DNA of 64,000 bases, taken from contig NZ_FNAN01000011.1 in NCBI RefSeq assembly GCF_900101885.1, forward strand, positions 300,973 to 364,972, written 5' to 3'. The stretch is from Dyadobacter soli (GTDB taxonomy: Bacteria; Bacteroidota; Bacteroidia; Cytophagales; Spirosomataceae). This document shows positions 53,422 through 62,048 of this stretch, piece by piece. Within the stretch, counting starts at the first letter, position 1; the number at the start of each line of letters is the position of its first letter. Position numbers and translations under genes: made by a program. The notes under the pieces are model-generated. The model was given only the letters and a program-made list of their open reading frames with translations. It did no database searches and was not told the DNA's origin.

Positions 53422-54009
53422 ATGACCCACGAAACGCTTTTTGCATACATCGAATCCAAATCTTCGCACTTGCTCACGGCTGATGAGAAAGTGCAAATAG
53501 AAGCAGCATTTAAGGCCAGACACCTTCGGAAACGGCAGTACTTGTTACAGGAAGGCGATGTTTGCAAATACATGGCATTCATCGTAAATGGCGCGGGGCG
53601 GATGTATACGATGAAAGAAAATAGCCAGGAGACGATTATCAGACTCGCTGTCGAGTCGTGGTGGCTTGGCGATTATGAGAGCTACAATTTGCACACGCCA
53701 TCCATTTACTACATCGAAATGACCGAGGATTCCGACGTGCTGCTGGTGACGCAGGAAGACATGAAGAATCTCGGCGCGGCTATTCCGGCCGTCGATGAAA
53801 TGGTGCGGGAAATTGACCGGAAAGGGACTATCGCCACACAAAAACGCATCCACGCTGCAATCAGCATGGATGCGGAAGAAAGGTATGAACTGCTGGCCAA
53901 AACCTATCCGGAATTCGTCAGGCGGTTTCCCCAAAGCATGATTGCCTCATACCTGGGCATTTCGCCCGAAACGCTCAGCCGGGTGCGAAAGAAGACGATC
54001 TACAAATAG
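53422..54009 (+). CDS. Crp/Fnr-family transcriptional regulator
   Basis: This 195-residue regulator has a cyclic-nucleotide-binding-like N-terminal domain (KRQYLLQEGDVCKYMAFIVNGAGRMY) and a C-terminal helix-turn-helix (FPQSMIASYLGISPETLSRVRKKTI). The Arg-rich cyclic AMP pocket of Crp is not evident and there are no Fnr-type Cys. It is divergent to the MDR gene. Confidence 0.9.
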   Translation: MTHETLFAYIESKSSHLLTADEKVQIEAAFKARHLRKRQYLLQEGDVCKYMAFIVNGAGRMYTMKENSQETIIRLAVESWWLGDYESYNLHTPSIYYIEMTEDSDVLLVTQEDMKNLGAAIPAVDEMVREIDRKGTIATQKRIHAAISMDAEERYELLAKTYPEFVRRFPQSMIASYLGISPETLSRVRKKTIYK

Positions 54010-54022
54010 CTGCTTCTTTGTT

Positions 54023-54394
54023 TCAGGGCTTGGGAGCATCCAGGAAAAGATGTAACGATTTGATTTTCCAGTCTTCAATGATGGCCACGTCCATTCCCGA
54101 TGCGGCGGGTGCCTGGCCGGGAATGCCCAGGTTCCACGCTACGTGCTGCACCTGATGGTTTGCGCTTGCAGGCCGTGTGATTTGAAATTGGAACTCTTTT
54201 GGCCATTTCGCCTGTAAATTCGAGATGACACCATTTATCTGCTGGTAACCGACAATGGCGGCGCCGTGATCAGATTCGTAAAAGTGAATGTTCGTGGCGT
54301 AAACGTTTTGCATGGCCTGCAATCTGCGTTCCGCGTTTCTATCATTCCAGATAACTAAAAGGCTGTCTTCCAAAAGTTGTGCTGCATTTTCCAT
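54023..54394 (-). CDS. SnoaL/NTF2-like protein
   Basis: This 123-residue protein has the NTF2-like N-terminal helix (LLVIWNDRNAERRLQAMQNVYATNIHFYESDHGAAIVGY) and a final DVAIIEDWKIKSLHLFLD. The His-Trp-Asp set of a true isomerase is not clear. It lies convergent with the Crp gene, 13 bp apart. Confidence 0.82.
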   Translation of the reverse strand: MENAAQLLEDSLLVIWNDRNAERRLQAMQNVYATNIHFYESDHGAAIVGYQQINGVISNLQAKWPKEFQFQITRPASANHQVQHVAWNLGIPGQAPAASGMDVAIIEDWKIKSLHLFLDAPKP

Positions 54395-54542
54395 ATCGCT
54401 GATGTTTTGTACGAAGCAAAACTAGCGCTATCTGTCGTAGTTACCTTTGATCTAAATCATGGAATTGTGTTGATAAATGTCAAGCGACAGCATTGGATTT
54501 TCATAGTTCGACATCATAGATCCATACGGACTGCACCCTCAA

Positions 54543-54574
54543 TTCGGCTACAACATTTCCTGTTTCGGCTACAA
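54543..54574 (+). promoter_or_regulatory. Direct-repeat operator of SDR 54624-55397
   Basis: TTCGGCTACAA occurs at 54543-54553 and 54564-54574, 21 bp apart. From the second GGCTACAA there are 23 bases to TTTG in GGAATTTTG. The geometry is identical to the operators at 42294 and 44163. Confidence 0.68.
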
Positions 54575-54623
54575 GCGCCCTAGCGCGATCTCGGAATTTT
54601 GCTCTGTAAAAATTAAAAATGAT

Positions 54624-55397
54624 ATGCAGACAGAAACAAAGAGAGTGGCACTGGTTACAGGGGCAAATACAGGCGTGGGATACCAGATCGCAAAATCACT
54701 TGCTGATGAAGGCTATACCGTTTACGTTGGTGCCAGAAACCCGGACAAAGGGGAGGTTGCTGCTACCGAGATTGGAAAACAGTCAAAAGCCATTCAATTG
54801 GATATTACCGATTCCCAATCCATCGACGCAGCAGTAAAGAAAATTCAAAGCGAAGCCGGATACCTGACGCTGCTGGTTAATAACGCGGCCATCTCGAATA
54901 CGGGGAAACCTGGACGCACCATGGAAGAAGTTCTCGGAGCTCAGCGCGCCAGTATCGCGCCTATCGACGAAATGAAGGCGGTTTGGGAAACCAATGTGTT
55001 TGGTACACTTGCCGTGACACAAGCCTTTTTACCTCTATTAAGGGCGGCCGATACAGCACGGATTGTGACCGTGTCAAGCGCGTTGGGTTCGCTAACTTTG
55101 AATGCCAATCCAGCTAACCCATACCGCTCGGCTTTCGATGCGGTTTACGGGGCATCCAAAACTGCGCTTAATGGCGTCTTCCTTTCGCTGGCCATCGATT
55201 TGGCGAATAGCAATATCAAAGTACACCTGGTAAGTCCGGGCTTTACGGCAACGGCACTCAATAATTTCCAGGGAACGGATACGGTGGAAGAAGGATCTAT
55301 CGAACCCATAAGGGTGGCTTTGTCAGAAGACCTGCCGACAGGAAGTTTTACGGGCCCCGCTCACTATGCCGGAGCAGACAACATTATTCCCTGGTGA
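54624..55397 (+). CDS. Short-chain dehydrogenase/reductase
   Basis: This 257-residue SDR has TGANTGVGYQIAKSL, LLVNNAAISNTG and the catalytic YGASKTALNGV. It is the paralogue of the SDR at 43350, with the same promoter repeats and followed by the same type of AraC gene at 55458. It is a NAD(P)H-dependent reductase of unknown substrate. Confidence 0.93.
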   Translation: MQTETKRVALVTGANTGVGYQIAKSLADEGYTVYVGARNPDKGEVAATEIGKQSKAIQLDITDSQSIDAAVKKIQSEAGYLTLLVNNAAISNTGKPGRTMEEVLGAQRASIAPIDEMKAVWETNVFGTLAVTQAFLPLLRAADTARIVTVSSALGSLTLNANPANPYRSAFDAVYGASKTALNGVFLSLAIDLANSNIKVHLVSPGFTATALNNFQGTDTVEEGSIEPIRVALSEDLPTGSFTGPAHYAGADNIIPW

Positions 55398-55457
55398 TCG
55401 TGATAAGGTCAAAATCCTGTGGCTGGAAACAGTCACGGGTTTTGGTATATTTATAGG

Positions 55458-56393
55458 ATGAAAAATAAGGACGACAAATTGATACGGTTCATAACGATCT
55501 CGGAAACGCATGAGGCTTTCGGCTTGCCCAAGCCCCAGCATCCTTTGATCAACCTTGTGCATTTCAACGAGCAAAACCCCTTCAATACTAGCATGGCCCC
55601 GATCTACGACGTGCTTAGCTTCTATAAAATCACCTTTATTACCGATAACAACGGAAGGCTGAAATATGGAAGGGATTACTATGATTTCGACGAGGGAAGC
55701 ATGCTGTTCATGGCGCCTAACCAATTAGTGGGCAGCACGGATTATAATAGCAGGACCTATTGTTACATCTTGCTCATACACCCTGACTTTTTATTGGGCC
55801 ACCCTCTGGCAAGTAAAATCAGGCAATATGGTTATTTCGCATATTCAGCCAATGAAGCACTGCATTTATCCGACACGGAAAAGGAAAATATCCTGTCGAT
55901 TTACAGGCACATGGAACAGGAACTCAACAGCCGTGTGGATGAATTCAGTCAGGAGCTCATGATCGCCCACATCGAATTGCTGTTGAGCTATGTCAACCGC
56001 TACTACAAGCGGCAGTTCATTACCCGCAAAGTGGTCAACGATGATATTTTGTCCAAAACAGAAGCAATACTGGATCATTATTTGAACAGCCAGCAATCCC
56101 TTCACGACGGGGTTCCTACGGTTCAATATCTTTCCGAAAAACTGAACCTATCGCCCGGTTACCTAAGCGATATGCTCCGCTCGCTGATAGGGCAGAATGC
56201 CCAGCAGTACATTCATGAGAAATTAATCGAAAAAGCCAAGGAACGGCTGACGACGACGCAACTAAGCATGTCCGAAATTGCCTATGAGCTCGGTTTTGAA
56301 CATTCGCAAAGTTCAGCAAGCTCTTTAAAAACAAAACCAATCAATCGCCGATGGAATTCAGGGCTTCGTTCACGTAAAAACATTCCCTCTTAG
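55458..56393 (+). CDS. AraC-family regulator, 3' end frameshifted
   Basis: From ATG 55458 the protein reads KLIRFITISETHEAFGLPKPQHPLINLVHF and reaches the AraC domain (LSMSEIAYELGFEHSQ) in frame. Then one T is missing near 56312 (AGTTCAGC for AGTTTCAGC), changing the last about 20 residues. In the corrected frame the protein would read SKLFKNKTNQSPMEFRASF and stop at 56377. The second helix-turn-helix is therefore probably damaged or the base call is wrong. It forms the SDR-AraC module with 54624, in the same order as 44108-42340. Confidence 0.8.
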   Translation: MKNKDDKLIRFITISETHEAFGLPKPQHPLINLVHFNEQNPFNTSMAPIYDVLSFYKITFITDNNGRLKYGRDYYDFDEGSMLFMAPNQLVGSTDYNSRTYCYILLIHPDFLLGHPLASKIRQYGYFAYSANEALHLSDTEKENILSIYRHMEQELNSRVDEFSQELMIAHIELLLSYVNRYYKRQFITRKVVNDDILSKTEAILDHYLNSQQSLHDGVPTVQYLSEKLNLSPGYLSDMLRSLIGQNAQQYIHEKLIEKAKERLTTTQLSMSEIAYELGFEHSQSSASSLKTKPINRRWNSGLRSRKNIPS

Positions 56394-56440
56394 CAATGAA
56401 CGTAAGGATGGCAAAGGATTGATTTTATTAACTTTGCCAA

Positions 56441-57304
56441 ATGCAGAATGAAGAACAAATTGAAATACCCGGACTGAATAAAGCGGACCTTCGGTTGAAA
56501 GGTTTTAAAGTTCACGCCCTTCCGGAATCAACAGATGTTCCGGTCAAAGCCGGGCGGCGCGACTTTTACAAAATGGGTTTGGTCAACGGCGACATGACTA
56601 TTAATTATGGTGGCCAGCTAGTGGAGATCAGAGGAACCGCAATCTTTTTCGTAAACCCGCAAGTACCGCACGCGCTTGTCCGCCGCATCAACCGTACCAG
56701 TGGTTACGCCTGTATTTTTACAGAAACCTTCCTCAATGGCCGGGAATTACAGGATTCTCCTCTTTTCAGGGTCGGCGAAAATCCAGTCGTGACGTTGAAT
56801 GCAGAACAAGCCGCGTTTATGACTAGCCTATTTGAGAAAATGCTGTCTGTTTACGATGGCGACTATCTTTACAAGGGCGATCTGGTTAAAAACTACATGG
56901 CGCTCATCATCCACGAGGCCCTTCGGATACAGCCCGCGCAGCATAGCGCTTCCTTCCGAAATGGCGAAAGCCGGCTTACACATCTTTTCACTGAGCAGCT
57001 CGAAAAGCAGTTCCCGATCGAGCGCAGCGACGAACCGCTCCGCTTGCGCAGTCCTCAGGACTATGCCAGGCATTTAAATGTACATGTCAATTACCTGAAC
57101 CGGTCTGTCAGGGAAACGACGGGTAAAACCACTTCGGCGCATATATCCACGCGCATTATTGCCGAAGCAAAAGCACTGCTGCAACATAGTGATTGGAGCG
57201 TGGCCGAGATTGCTTACGCACTCGGGTTTGAATACCCTGCTTATTTTAATAACTATTTCAAACGCCTGACCGGCAGCACACCGAACGTTTTCCGCAAGGT
57301 TTGA
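56441..57304 (+). CDS. AraC-family transcriptional regulator
   Basis: This 287-residue regulator has a sensor region (DFYKMGLVNGDMTINYGGQLVEIRGTAIFF) and two helix-turn-helix units (LNVHVNYLNRSVRETTGKTTSAHI; VAEIAYALGFEYPAYFNNYFKRLTGSTPNVFR). It belongs to the same subgroup as the regulator at 45148. It precedes the epimerase-like gene at 57390 by 85 bp. Confidence 0.93.
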   Translation: MQNEEQIEIPGLNKADLRLKGFKVHALPESTDVPVKAGRRDFYKMGLVNGDMTINYGGQLVEIRGTAIFFVNPQVPHALVRRINRTSGYACIFTETFLNGRELQDSPLFRVGENPVVTLNAEQAAFMTSLFEKMLSVYDGDYLYKGDLVKNYMALIIHEALRIQPAQHSASFRNGESRLTHLFTEQLEKQFPIERSDEPLRLRSPQDYARHLNVHVNYLNRSVRETTGKTTSAHISTRIIAEAKALLQHSDWSVAEIAYALGFEYPAYFNNYFKRLTGSTPNVFRKV

Positions 57305-57355
57305 AAATAATAGTGATTGGTTTGATATTGATTGGCTGTCCGCCAGGCTGCGGCC

Positions 57356-57363
57356 TAATTTTG
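57356..57363 (+). promoter_or_regulatory. TAATTTTG, probable -7 promoter element
   Basis: TAATTTTG fits the Bacteroidota -7 consensus TAnnTTTG, with TTG 20 bases upstream. It lies 26 bp before the gene at 57390. A short direct repeat TGATTGG at 57314 and 57329 is just upstream. Confidence 0.5.
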
Positions 57364-57389
57364 CCGTATCATTATTAAACCATTCAACA

Positions 57390-58250
57390 ATGAAAATTCT
57401 AGTAACAGGAGCGACAGGAAAAGTAGGAAGCCGTTTAGTGCCACGGCTGATAGCCAAAGGCTATGATGTATCGATATTGGTCAGGGACGCTGCAAAGGCT
57501 GGCAGTCTGATTAATCTCGGCGCGACACCCATTACCGGCGACCTATTTGAACCAGCCACCTTACCCGTCGCGGTAGCTGGTATGGATGTCGTGATCCATC
57601 TTGCCGCGCTCTTCCGCACCTTTACAGATAATGAAGGTATCATCAAAACCAACCGCGAGGGAAGTATCGCACTGGCGCAGGCAGCACACGAGGCCGGTGT
57701 CAAACGATTTGTTTTTACCAGCACCTCTAATGTGTACGGTTCGGGTTACCGCCGCCCGGCCAAAGAAGACGAACAGGTGGATATCAACGATCCGCGCGCT
57801 TACTCTTCCAGCAAGATCGCCGCAGAAAACGAATTGATCGAAATGCATCAAAACCAGGGATTTGATGTACGTATCTTGCGCCTTGGCTTTGTGTACGGTA
57901 ACAAAGACCCGCACATCGCCGAAATTATCCCATACATTAAAAAGCTGAACATGCATTCAGGATCGCGCATGCACATGGTACATCACCTGGATGTGGCGCA
58001 AGCACTGATCCTGCTGCTTACCATCGAGGGGTTGGATGGAGAGATCTTCAACGTTGCCGACGATGCACCGATCACTTTGTACGAACTGGCTGATTCTGTC
58101 GGAAAAGCGGCGGACACCTTTGACGGAACCGAAGGCCCGCTTAACGACCCTTTCCAGGGCGTTCAGGATGTTTCCAAACTTCGAAAGAAAACCGGCTTCC
58201 GGCCATTGGTGCCAAGCTACTATGTGGCCCGCGATCTTGATATTTTGTAG
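57390..58250 (+). CDS. Extended SDR (NAD-dependent epimerase/dehydratase family)
   Basis: This 286-residue protein has the extended-SDR glycine motif VTGATGKVGSRLVPRL, VVIHLAALFRTF, VFTSTSNVYGSG and the catalytic YSSSKIAAENELI. It may act on a nucleotide sugar or another carbonyl compound. It follows the AraC gene at 56441 and is likely its target. Confidence 0.92.
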   Translation: MKILVTGATGKVGSRLVPRLIAKGYDVSILVRDAAKAGSLINLGATPITGDLFEPATLPVAVAGMDVVIHLAALFRTFTDNEGIIKTNREGSIALAQAAHEAGVKRFVFTSTSNVYGSGYRRPAKEDEQVDINDPRAYSSSKIAAENELIEMHQNQGFDVRILRLGFVYGNKDPHIAEIIPYIKKLNMHSGSRMHMVHHLDVAQALILLLTIEGLDGEIFNVADDAPITLYELADSVGKAADTFDGTEGPLNDPFQGVQDVSKLRKKTGFRPLVPSYYVARDLDIL

Positions 58251-58285
58251 CCATAACCCCTGGACTTAGCAGCATTGAAAAATTC

Positions 58286-58314
58286 GGATACTTTTTACCC
58301 GGATTTGGATAATT
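58286..58314 (+). promoter_or_regulatory. Direct repeat GGATAMTT with the same geometry, ADH promoter
   Basis: GGATACTT (58286-58293) and GGATAATT (58307-58314) are 21 bp apart, and 23 bases follow before TTTG of the -7 element TAAGTTTG (58334-58341). This is the same layout as the GGCTACAA promoters with a different repeat. Confidence 0.5.
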
Positions 58315-58333
58315 GCGGCCACACGCTGCCTCC

Positions 58334-58341
58334 TAAGTTTG
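58334..58341 (+). promoter_or_regulatory. TAAGTTTG, probable -7 promoter element
   Basis: It matches TAnnTTTG, with TTG at 58313 about 18 bases upstream. It lies 17 bp before the alcohol dehydrogenase start at 58359. Confidence 0.5.
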
Positions 58342-58358
58342 TATCATAAAACGATAAT

Positions 58359-59399
58359 ATGATCACAGCAAAAGGATATGCGGCGCAAACAGCGGAAAGC
58401 CCACTAGCGCCCTGGCAATTTGAAAGACGCGAGCTCGGCGCGCACGATGTACAGATCGAAATTCTGTTCTGTGGGGTTTGTCATACCGACATTCACCTGA
58501 CCCGCAACGAATGGTTTGAAGGAATTTTCCCAATGGTCCCCGGCCATGAGATCGTGGGGCGCATCATCGCGCTCGGTGCGCATGCCAGTAAGTTCGGCAT
58601 CGGTAATCTGGGTGGTGTGGGCGTGATGGTAGATTCCTGCCGGGAATGCGCTGATTGCAGGAACGGGCAAGAACAGTTTTGTAGTGTTGCCCCGGTGCAA
58701 ACCTACAATAATCTGGGCCACGACGGCCGGCCTGTTTACGGCGGATATTCCAATACCATCGTCGTCCATGAAGACTTCGTGCATCGCATTTCCGAAAAAC
58801 TCGACCTGGCCGGAGTGGCCCCATTGCTTTGCGCAGGGATAACGACCTATTCGCCATTAAAAAGGTGGAATGTAGGTAAAGGACATAAACTGGCTGTGGT
58901 CGGTTTAGGTGGATTGGGCCACATGGGCGTAAAGTTTGGGAAAGCTTTGGGTGCAGAAGTAACGGTGCTGAGCACTTCTCCTGGCAAAAAGGAAGCGGCT
59001 ATGCAGCTCGGGGCGGACCATTTTATCATTTCCAGGGAGGATGCGCAGATGAAAGCAGCCTTCAAAACATTTGACTTTGTGCTCGATACCGTTTCGGGCA
59101 ACAGTGACGTTAACCCCTATCTGGCCGTTTTAAAAAGCAATGGCATTTACGTCAATGTCGGTATGCCGGCCAAGCCTTGGGAAGTTAGTTCTTTCTCGTT
59201 GGCAACCGGCAACAAGGTCATTGCAGGGTCTGGCGCAGGAGGCCTTCCTGAAACACAGCAGATGCTGGACTTTTGCGCGGAGCATAACATCGTCTCCGAA
59301 GTTGAGCTGATCGATATCAAGGATATTCACACTGCCTACGACCGCATGCAAAAAGGGGATGTCCGCTACCGTTTTGTCATTGATATGAAAACCCTGTAA
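58359..59399 (+). CDS. Zinc-dependent alcohol dehydrogenase (cinnamyl/medium-chain type)
   Basis: This 346-residue enzyme has the catalytic zinc Cys in GVCHTDIHLTRNEW, PGHEIVG, a structural zinc site with Cys in DSCRECADCRNGQEQFC, and a Rossmann VVGLGGLGHMGVKFGKALG. The family oxidises or reduces primary alcohols and aldehydes with NADP. The AraC gene follows 9 bp after its stop, so the two may be co-transcribed. Confidence 0.95.
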   Translation: MITAKGYAAQTAESPLAPWQFERRELGAHDVQIEILFCGVCHTDIHLTRNEWFEGIFPMVPGHEIVGRIIALGAHASKFGIGNLGGVGVMVDSCRECADCRNGQEQFCSVAPVQTYNNLGHDGRPVYGGYSNTIVVHEDFVHRISEKLDLAGVAPLLCAGITTYSPLKRWNVGKGHKLAVVGLGGLGHMGVKFGKALGAEVTVLSTSPGKKEAAMQLGADHFIISREDAQMKAAFKTFDFVLDTVSGNSDVNPYLAVLKSNGIYVNVGMPAKPWEVSSFSLATGNKVIAGSGAGGLPETQQMLDFCAEHNIVSEVELIDIKDIHTAYDRMQKGDVRYRFVIDMKTL

Positions 59400-59408
59400 C
59401 TTCAATCG

Positions 59409-60305
59409 GTGAACAAGCCATATCTCATCAATTCCATATCCGAGCAGCACAGGCTGCTCGGATTGCCCAAGCCTAAGCATCCGCTGATCAGCGTATTCCG
59501 GCATGAGCACGCTGATTACGCCAGCCTGGTCGATCTGCAACATTTTACCCTCAACTTTTACTGCATATCCATCAAAACGGATTATGACGGCAGGTTGAAG
59601 TACGGGCATCGCCATTACGATTTCGACGAAGGGATGATGGCCTTTATTTCCCCGAACCAACTGCTGATGAAACTGGACCCGGGATCGAAACCGCCGGGTG
59701 GCATGACACTGATGTTTCACGAGGATTTCATTGCAGGTACTTCGCTGGCTACCAAAATCCGGAATTTTGGCTTTTTCTCCTACGAGCTCAACGAAGCCCT
59801 TCATTTGTCAGAACAGGAAGAGGCGAAGATCAAGGACCTGTTTGCCAGCATTGAGGCGGAATACCAAAGCAGCATCGATCATTTCAGCCACGAAGTGATG
59901 GTTGCTCACATTGAGCTTTTGCTGCAGTATAGCAGCAGGTTCTACGCCCGTCAGTTTATTACCCGTAAAGTGGCCAACGACGAAATCCTGGTCCGATTGG
60001 AAGTTGTGCTTAACACATTTCTGGAATCGCAGAAAGGGTTGCCGACTGTACAACAGGTCGCCAGGGAGTTGAACGTGTCCGCCGATTATCTCAGCGATAT
60101 GCTGCGGACCGTCTCAGGACAAACCGCCCAGCAGCACATACAAGCCCGGGTGATTGAAAAGGCAAAACGGCTATTGGCGACCACGAACTTACAAGTCAGT
60201 GAAATTGCCTATCAGATGGGCTTTGAATATCCGCAATCCTTTCATAAGCTGTTCAAGAACAAGACCAACATGTCTCCGGTACAGTACCGTGAAAGCTTGA
60301 ATTAG
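59409..60305 (+). CDS. AraC-family transcriptional regulator
   Basis: This 298-residue regulator (GTG start at 59409) has the shared LGLPKPKHPLISVFRH opening and the helix-turn-helix units VQQVARELNVSADYLSDMLRTVSG and VSEIAYQMGFEYPQSFHKLFKNKTNMSPVQYRESL. It belongs to the LPKPxHPLI subgroup. It lies 9 bp after the alcohol dehydrogenase and is its likely regulator. Confidence 0.93.
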   Translation: MNKPYLINSISEQHRLLGLPKPKHPLISVFRHEHADYASLVDLQHFTLNFYCISIKTDYDGRLKYGHRHYDFDEGMMAFISPNQLLMKLDPGSKPPGGMTLMFHEDFIAGTSLATKIRNFGFFSYELNEALHLSEQEEAKIKDLFASIEAEYQSSIDHFSHEVMVAHIELLLQYSSRFYARQFITRKVANDEILVRLEVVLNTFLESQKGLPTVQQVARELNVSADYLSDMLRTVSGQTAQQHIQARVIEKAKRLLATTNLQVSEIAYQMGFEYPQSFHKLFKNKTNMSPVQYRESLN

Positions 60306-60344
60306 GCAATTGCTCCTTGATCGGTTGAAGGCCTCGGTTTTCGA

Positions 60345-60880
60345 TCAGCTTATTGATTCATCCGGGGAAGTAACCAGCGCACCATACAGCATCGCGGAAC
60401 CATACAACGACCTGCGCTCCCCAAGTTTTGATATCGAATAATTCCCGACACGGTCGAAAAGGCTTTTTAGACCTTTGAAGTCAATGGGAAATGGCACCCA
60501 GGAATTGGATACTGTTGTGTCGTATTCTACAATCAAAAACCTTCTACTTGTACTAAAATGTTTTTCCAAGCGCCGGACCAAGGATTCCTTATCCCTGATG
60601 AAATGAAGGGAGTTCGCCATCAGGATTCCGTCTAATCCTGCCACCTCCAACGCCTCTGTTTCAAAATCGGCCTCGATGAATTTGATCGAAACCTGGTTGC
60701 TCATTTGCGGCGGAAGCTGTTGGTTGTTTTGTCCACGCCGGTAATGTTGCTGTGCGCTGGCAACACCGTCGCCAAGGCTTCGGTGAAAGTCCCCGTCCCA
60801 CACCCCAAATCTAACCAGTACTGCTCCTGCTCGCCATTGGTACCGCCACCGATTAGTTCTATGGCCTCTTGATTTGTCAT
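60345..60880 (-). pseudogene. Class I SAM methyltransferase, frameshifted
   Basis: From ATG 60880 the protein reads QEAIELIGG and the motif WLDLGCGTGTFTEALATVLPAHSNITGVDK, then goes out of frame. The rest (NNQQLPPQMSNQVSIKFIEADFETEALE, DGILMANSLHFIRD) is in another frame ending at 60345. One A is missing in an A-run near 60727-60730. The original would be a methyltransferase of about 178 residues. Confidence 0.82.
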
Positions 60881-61125
60881 GGTTTCTAGATAATTAACTG
60901 TTACGGTCGAGAATCAAGCCGTGATCAGGCTATGCTGCCTGAGCCGACCGTAACAAATATAAGAGACAATGACCAGGGGGAGCTTGACCAGCCGCGATTA
61001 AGCTGAATGCAGTGTAACCAACATATAGTGACGAATGGAGGCCGGAAAGAAATGTTGATCTATTCCGCTCAGAAACAGTATTGGATCCCTTTGAAAAACG
61101 CTAAGCAAACTAGTTCACAAAGGCA

Positions 61126-61144
61126 GGTTACCGAAAAGGTTACC
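61126..61144. repeat. Paired heptamers GGTTACC, left arm of att-like site B
   Basis: GGTTACC at 61126-61132 and 61138-61144 (12-bp period). It lies 126 bp left of the core at 61252; at site A the corresponding distance is 127 bp. Confidence 0.62.
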
Positions 61145-61225
61145 AGATATTTTGACCTGAATTGAATCGAAATTACACGTAAATCTTTTTAAGAAATCAC
61201 AATAGCGAATATTATGAATGAAAAA

Positions 61226-61243
61226 AGCGCTTTCTGAAGCGCT
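61226..61243 (-). terminator. Hairpin with T-run on the minus strand
   Basis: AGCGCTTTCTGAAGCGCT folds into a stem with a short loop. On the minus strand it is followed by six T. As at site A it lies beside the tRNA-like core. Confidence 0.6.
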
Positions 61244-61251
61244 ATCAGTTG

Positions 61252-61260
61252 TCCCGCTGG
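61252..61260 (-). other. tRNA-3'-end-like core of att-like site B
   Basis: TCCCGCTGG is shared with site A (27037-27045). On the minus strand it reads CCAGCGGGA, like the T-stem/acceptor end of a tRNA, followed by CAACTGAT and the hairpin. No tRNA body is present. Confidence 0.4.
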
Positions 61261-61318
61261 AATCATTTTTATCGCCTAACTGTCTGAGAAGCGGTACCAT
61301 TTTGGACTTCAATTTCCG

Positions 61319-61337
61319 GGTTACCGGATAGGTTACC
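61319..61337. repeat. Paired heptamers GGTTACC, right arm of att-like site B
   Basis: GGTTACC at 61319-61325 and 61331-61337, again 12 bp apart. It lies 67 bp right of the core, versus 68 bp at site A. Confidence 0.62.
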
Positions 61338-61524
61338 AGATGAAATGAGCGATTTTGGAGTAACTTGACCAACTTCACATACCAAATTTACAATTTTTGA
61401 AGCTAGCAGCCAAGGATTGGAGAAATTCTAGTGAGAGCTCACAGCCAACGGCGGCATCGATATCTCTAAAGTTGGGATCTTCCAAATTGATTCTTTTGCC
61501 AATTATTTTGCGAACTAGGGTAGC

Positions 61525-61764
61525 CTATAATTTTGAAGCAATTTTAAACAGTTGTACTACGTAAGAGAGGTCTTCCTCGCGTTGTATTCCGTCTTCGGAT
61601 GCTATAATAGCCACCGGGAAATATTCATTACCACGGCGATTTTCCAGATAGCCCATAAACTTATACTTTACCAAGCCAACATTCGGAGTCTCCGTATCCG
61701 GTAGAAAGTGACCAATATATGGATGTGCTTCAGTGATCAAGAAATCTTTTTCTTCTTTTGTCAT
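61525..61764 (-). CDS. Small hypothetical protein (79 aa)
   Basis: The frame encodes MTKEEKDFLITEAHPYIGHFLP and GYLENRRGNEYFPVAIIASEDGI, ending VVQLFKIASKL. The composition is protein-like and the ATG is good, but no family is recognised. It sits between att-like site B and the LuxR-type regulator. Confidence 0.5.
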   Translation of the reverse strand: MTKEEKDFLITEAHPYIGHFLPDTETPNVGLVKYKFMGYLENRRGNEYFPVAIIASEDGIQREEDLSYVVQLFKIASKL

Positions 61765-62048
61765 AGGTTAACAGTTTGATAATATATAAGAATACGAAGA
61801 ATTCACGGATAACTATCAATATTTGAAAGAGACGAGGAAACAGACCCGTCAGGAGCACCGAAAGTCTGCTTCAAAACCTCAGGATATCTGGAGAGCATCA
61901 ATGAACAGGGCACTATATTGTTAGGCCTTGTTCCTATAAACGGTATTGATACCTTCATTGGAGATGCTTTGGGTACTGGACAGGCTTGAATTTTGGAAGC
62001 TCTATCTTGAGCATAAGGTTCTCCTAGATAATCAGGAAAGTAACAGTG

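Larger units (their letters stand above)
60881..61524. other. Non-coding region with att-like site B
   Basis: These 644 bp hold no convincing gene. They contain the heptamer pairs, hairpin and tRNA-like core described separately. A minus-strand frame at 61115-61378 runs through the repeats and is judged spurious. Confidence 0.5.

Noticed and set aside
61115..61378. 87-codon minus-strand frame over att-like site B
   Set aside because: It is made of the repeats, hairpin and core of the site.
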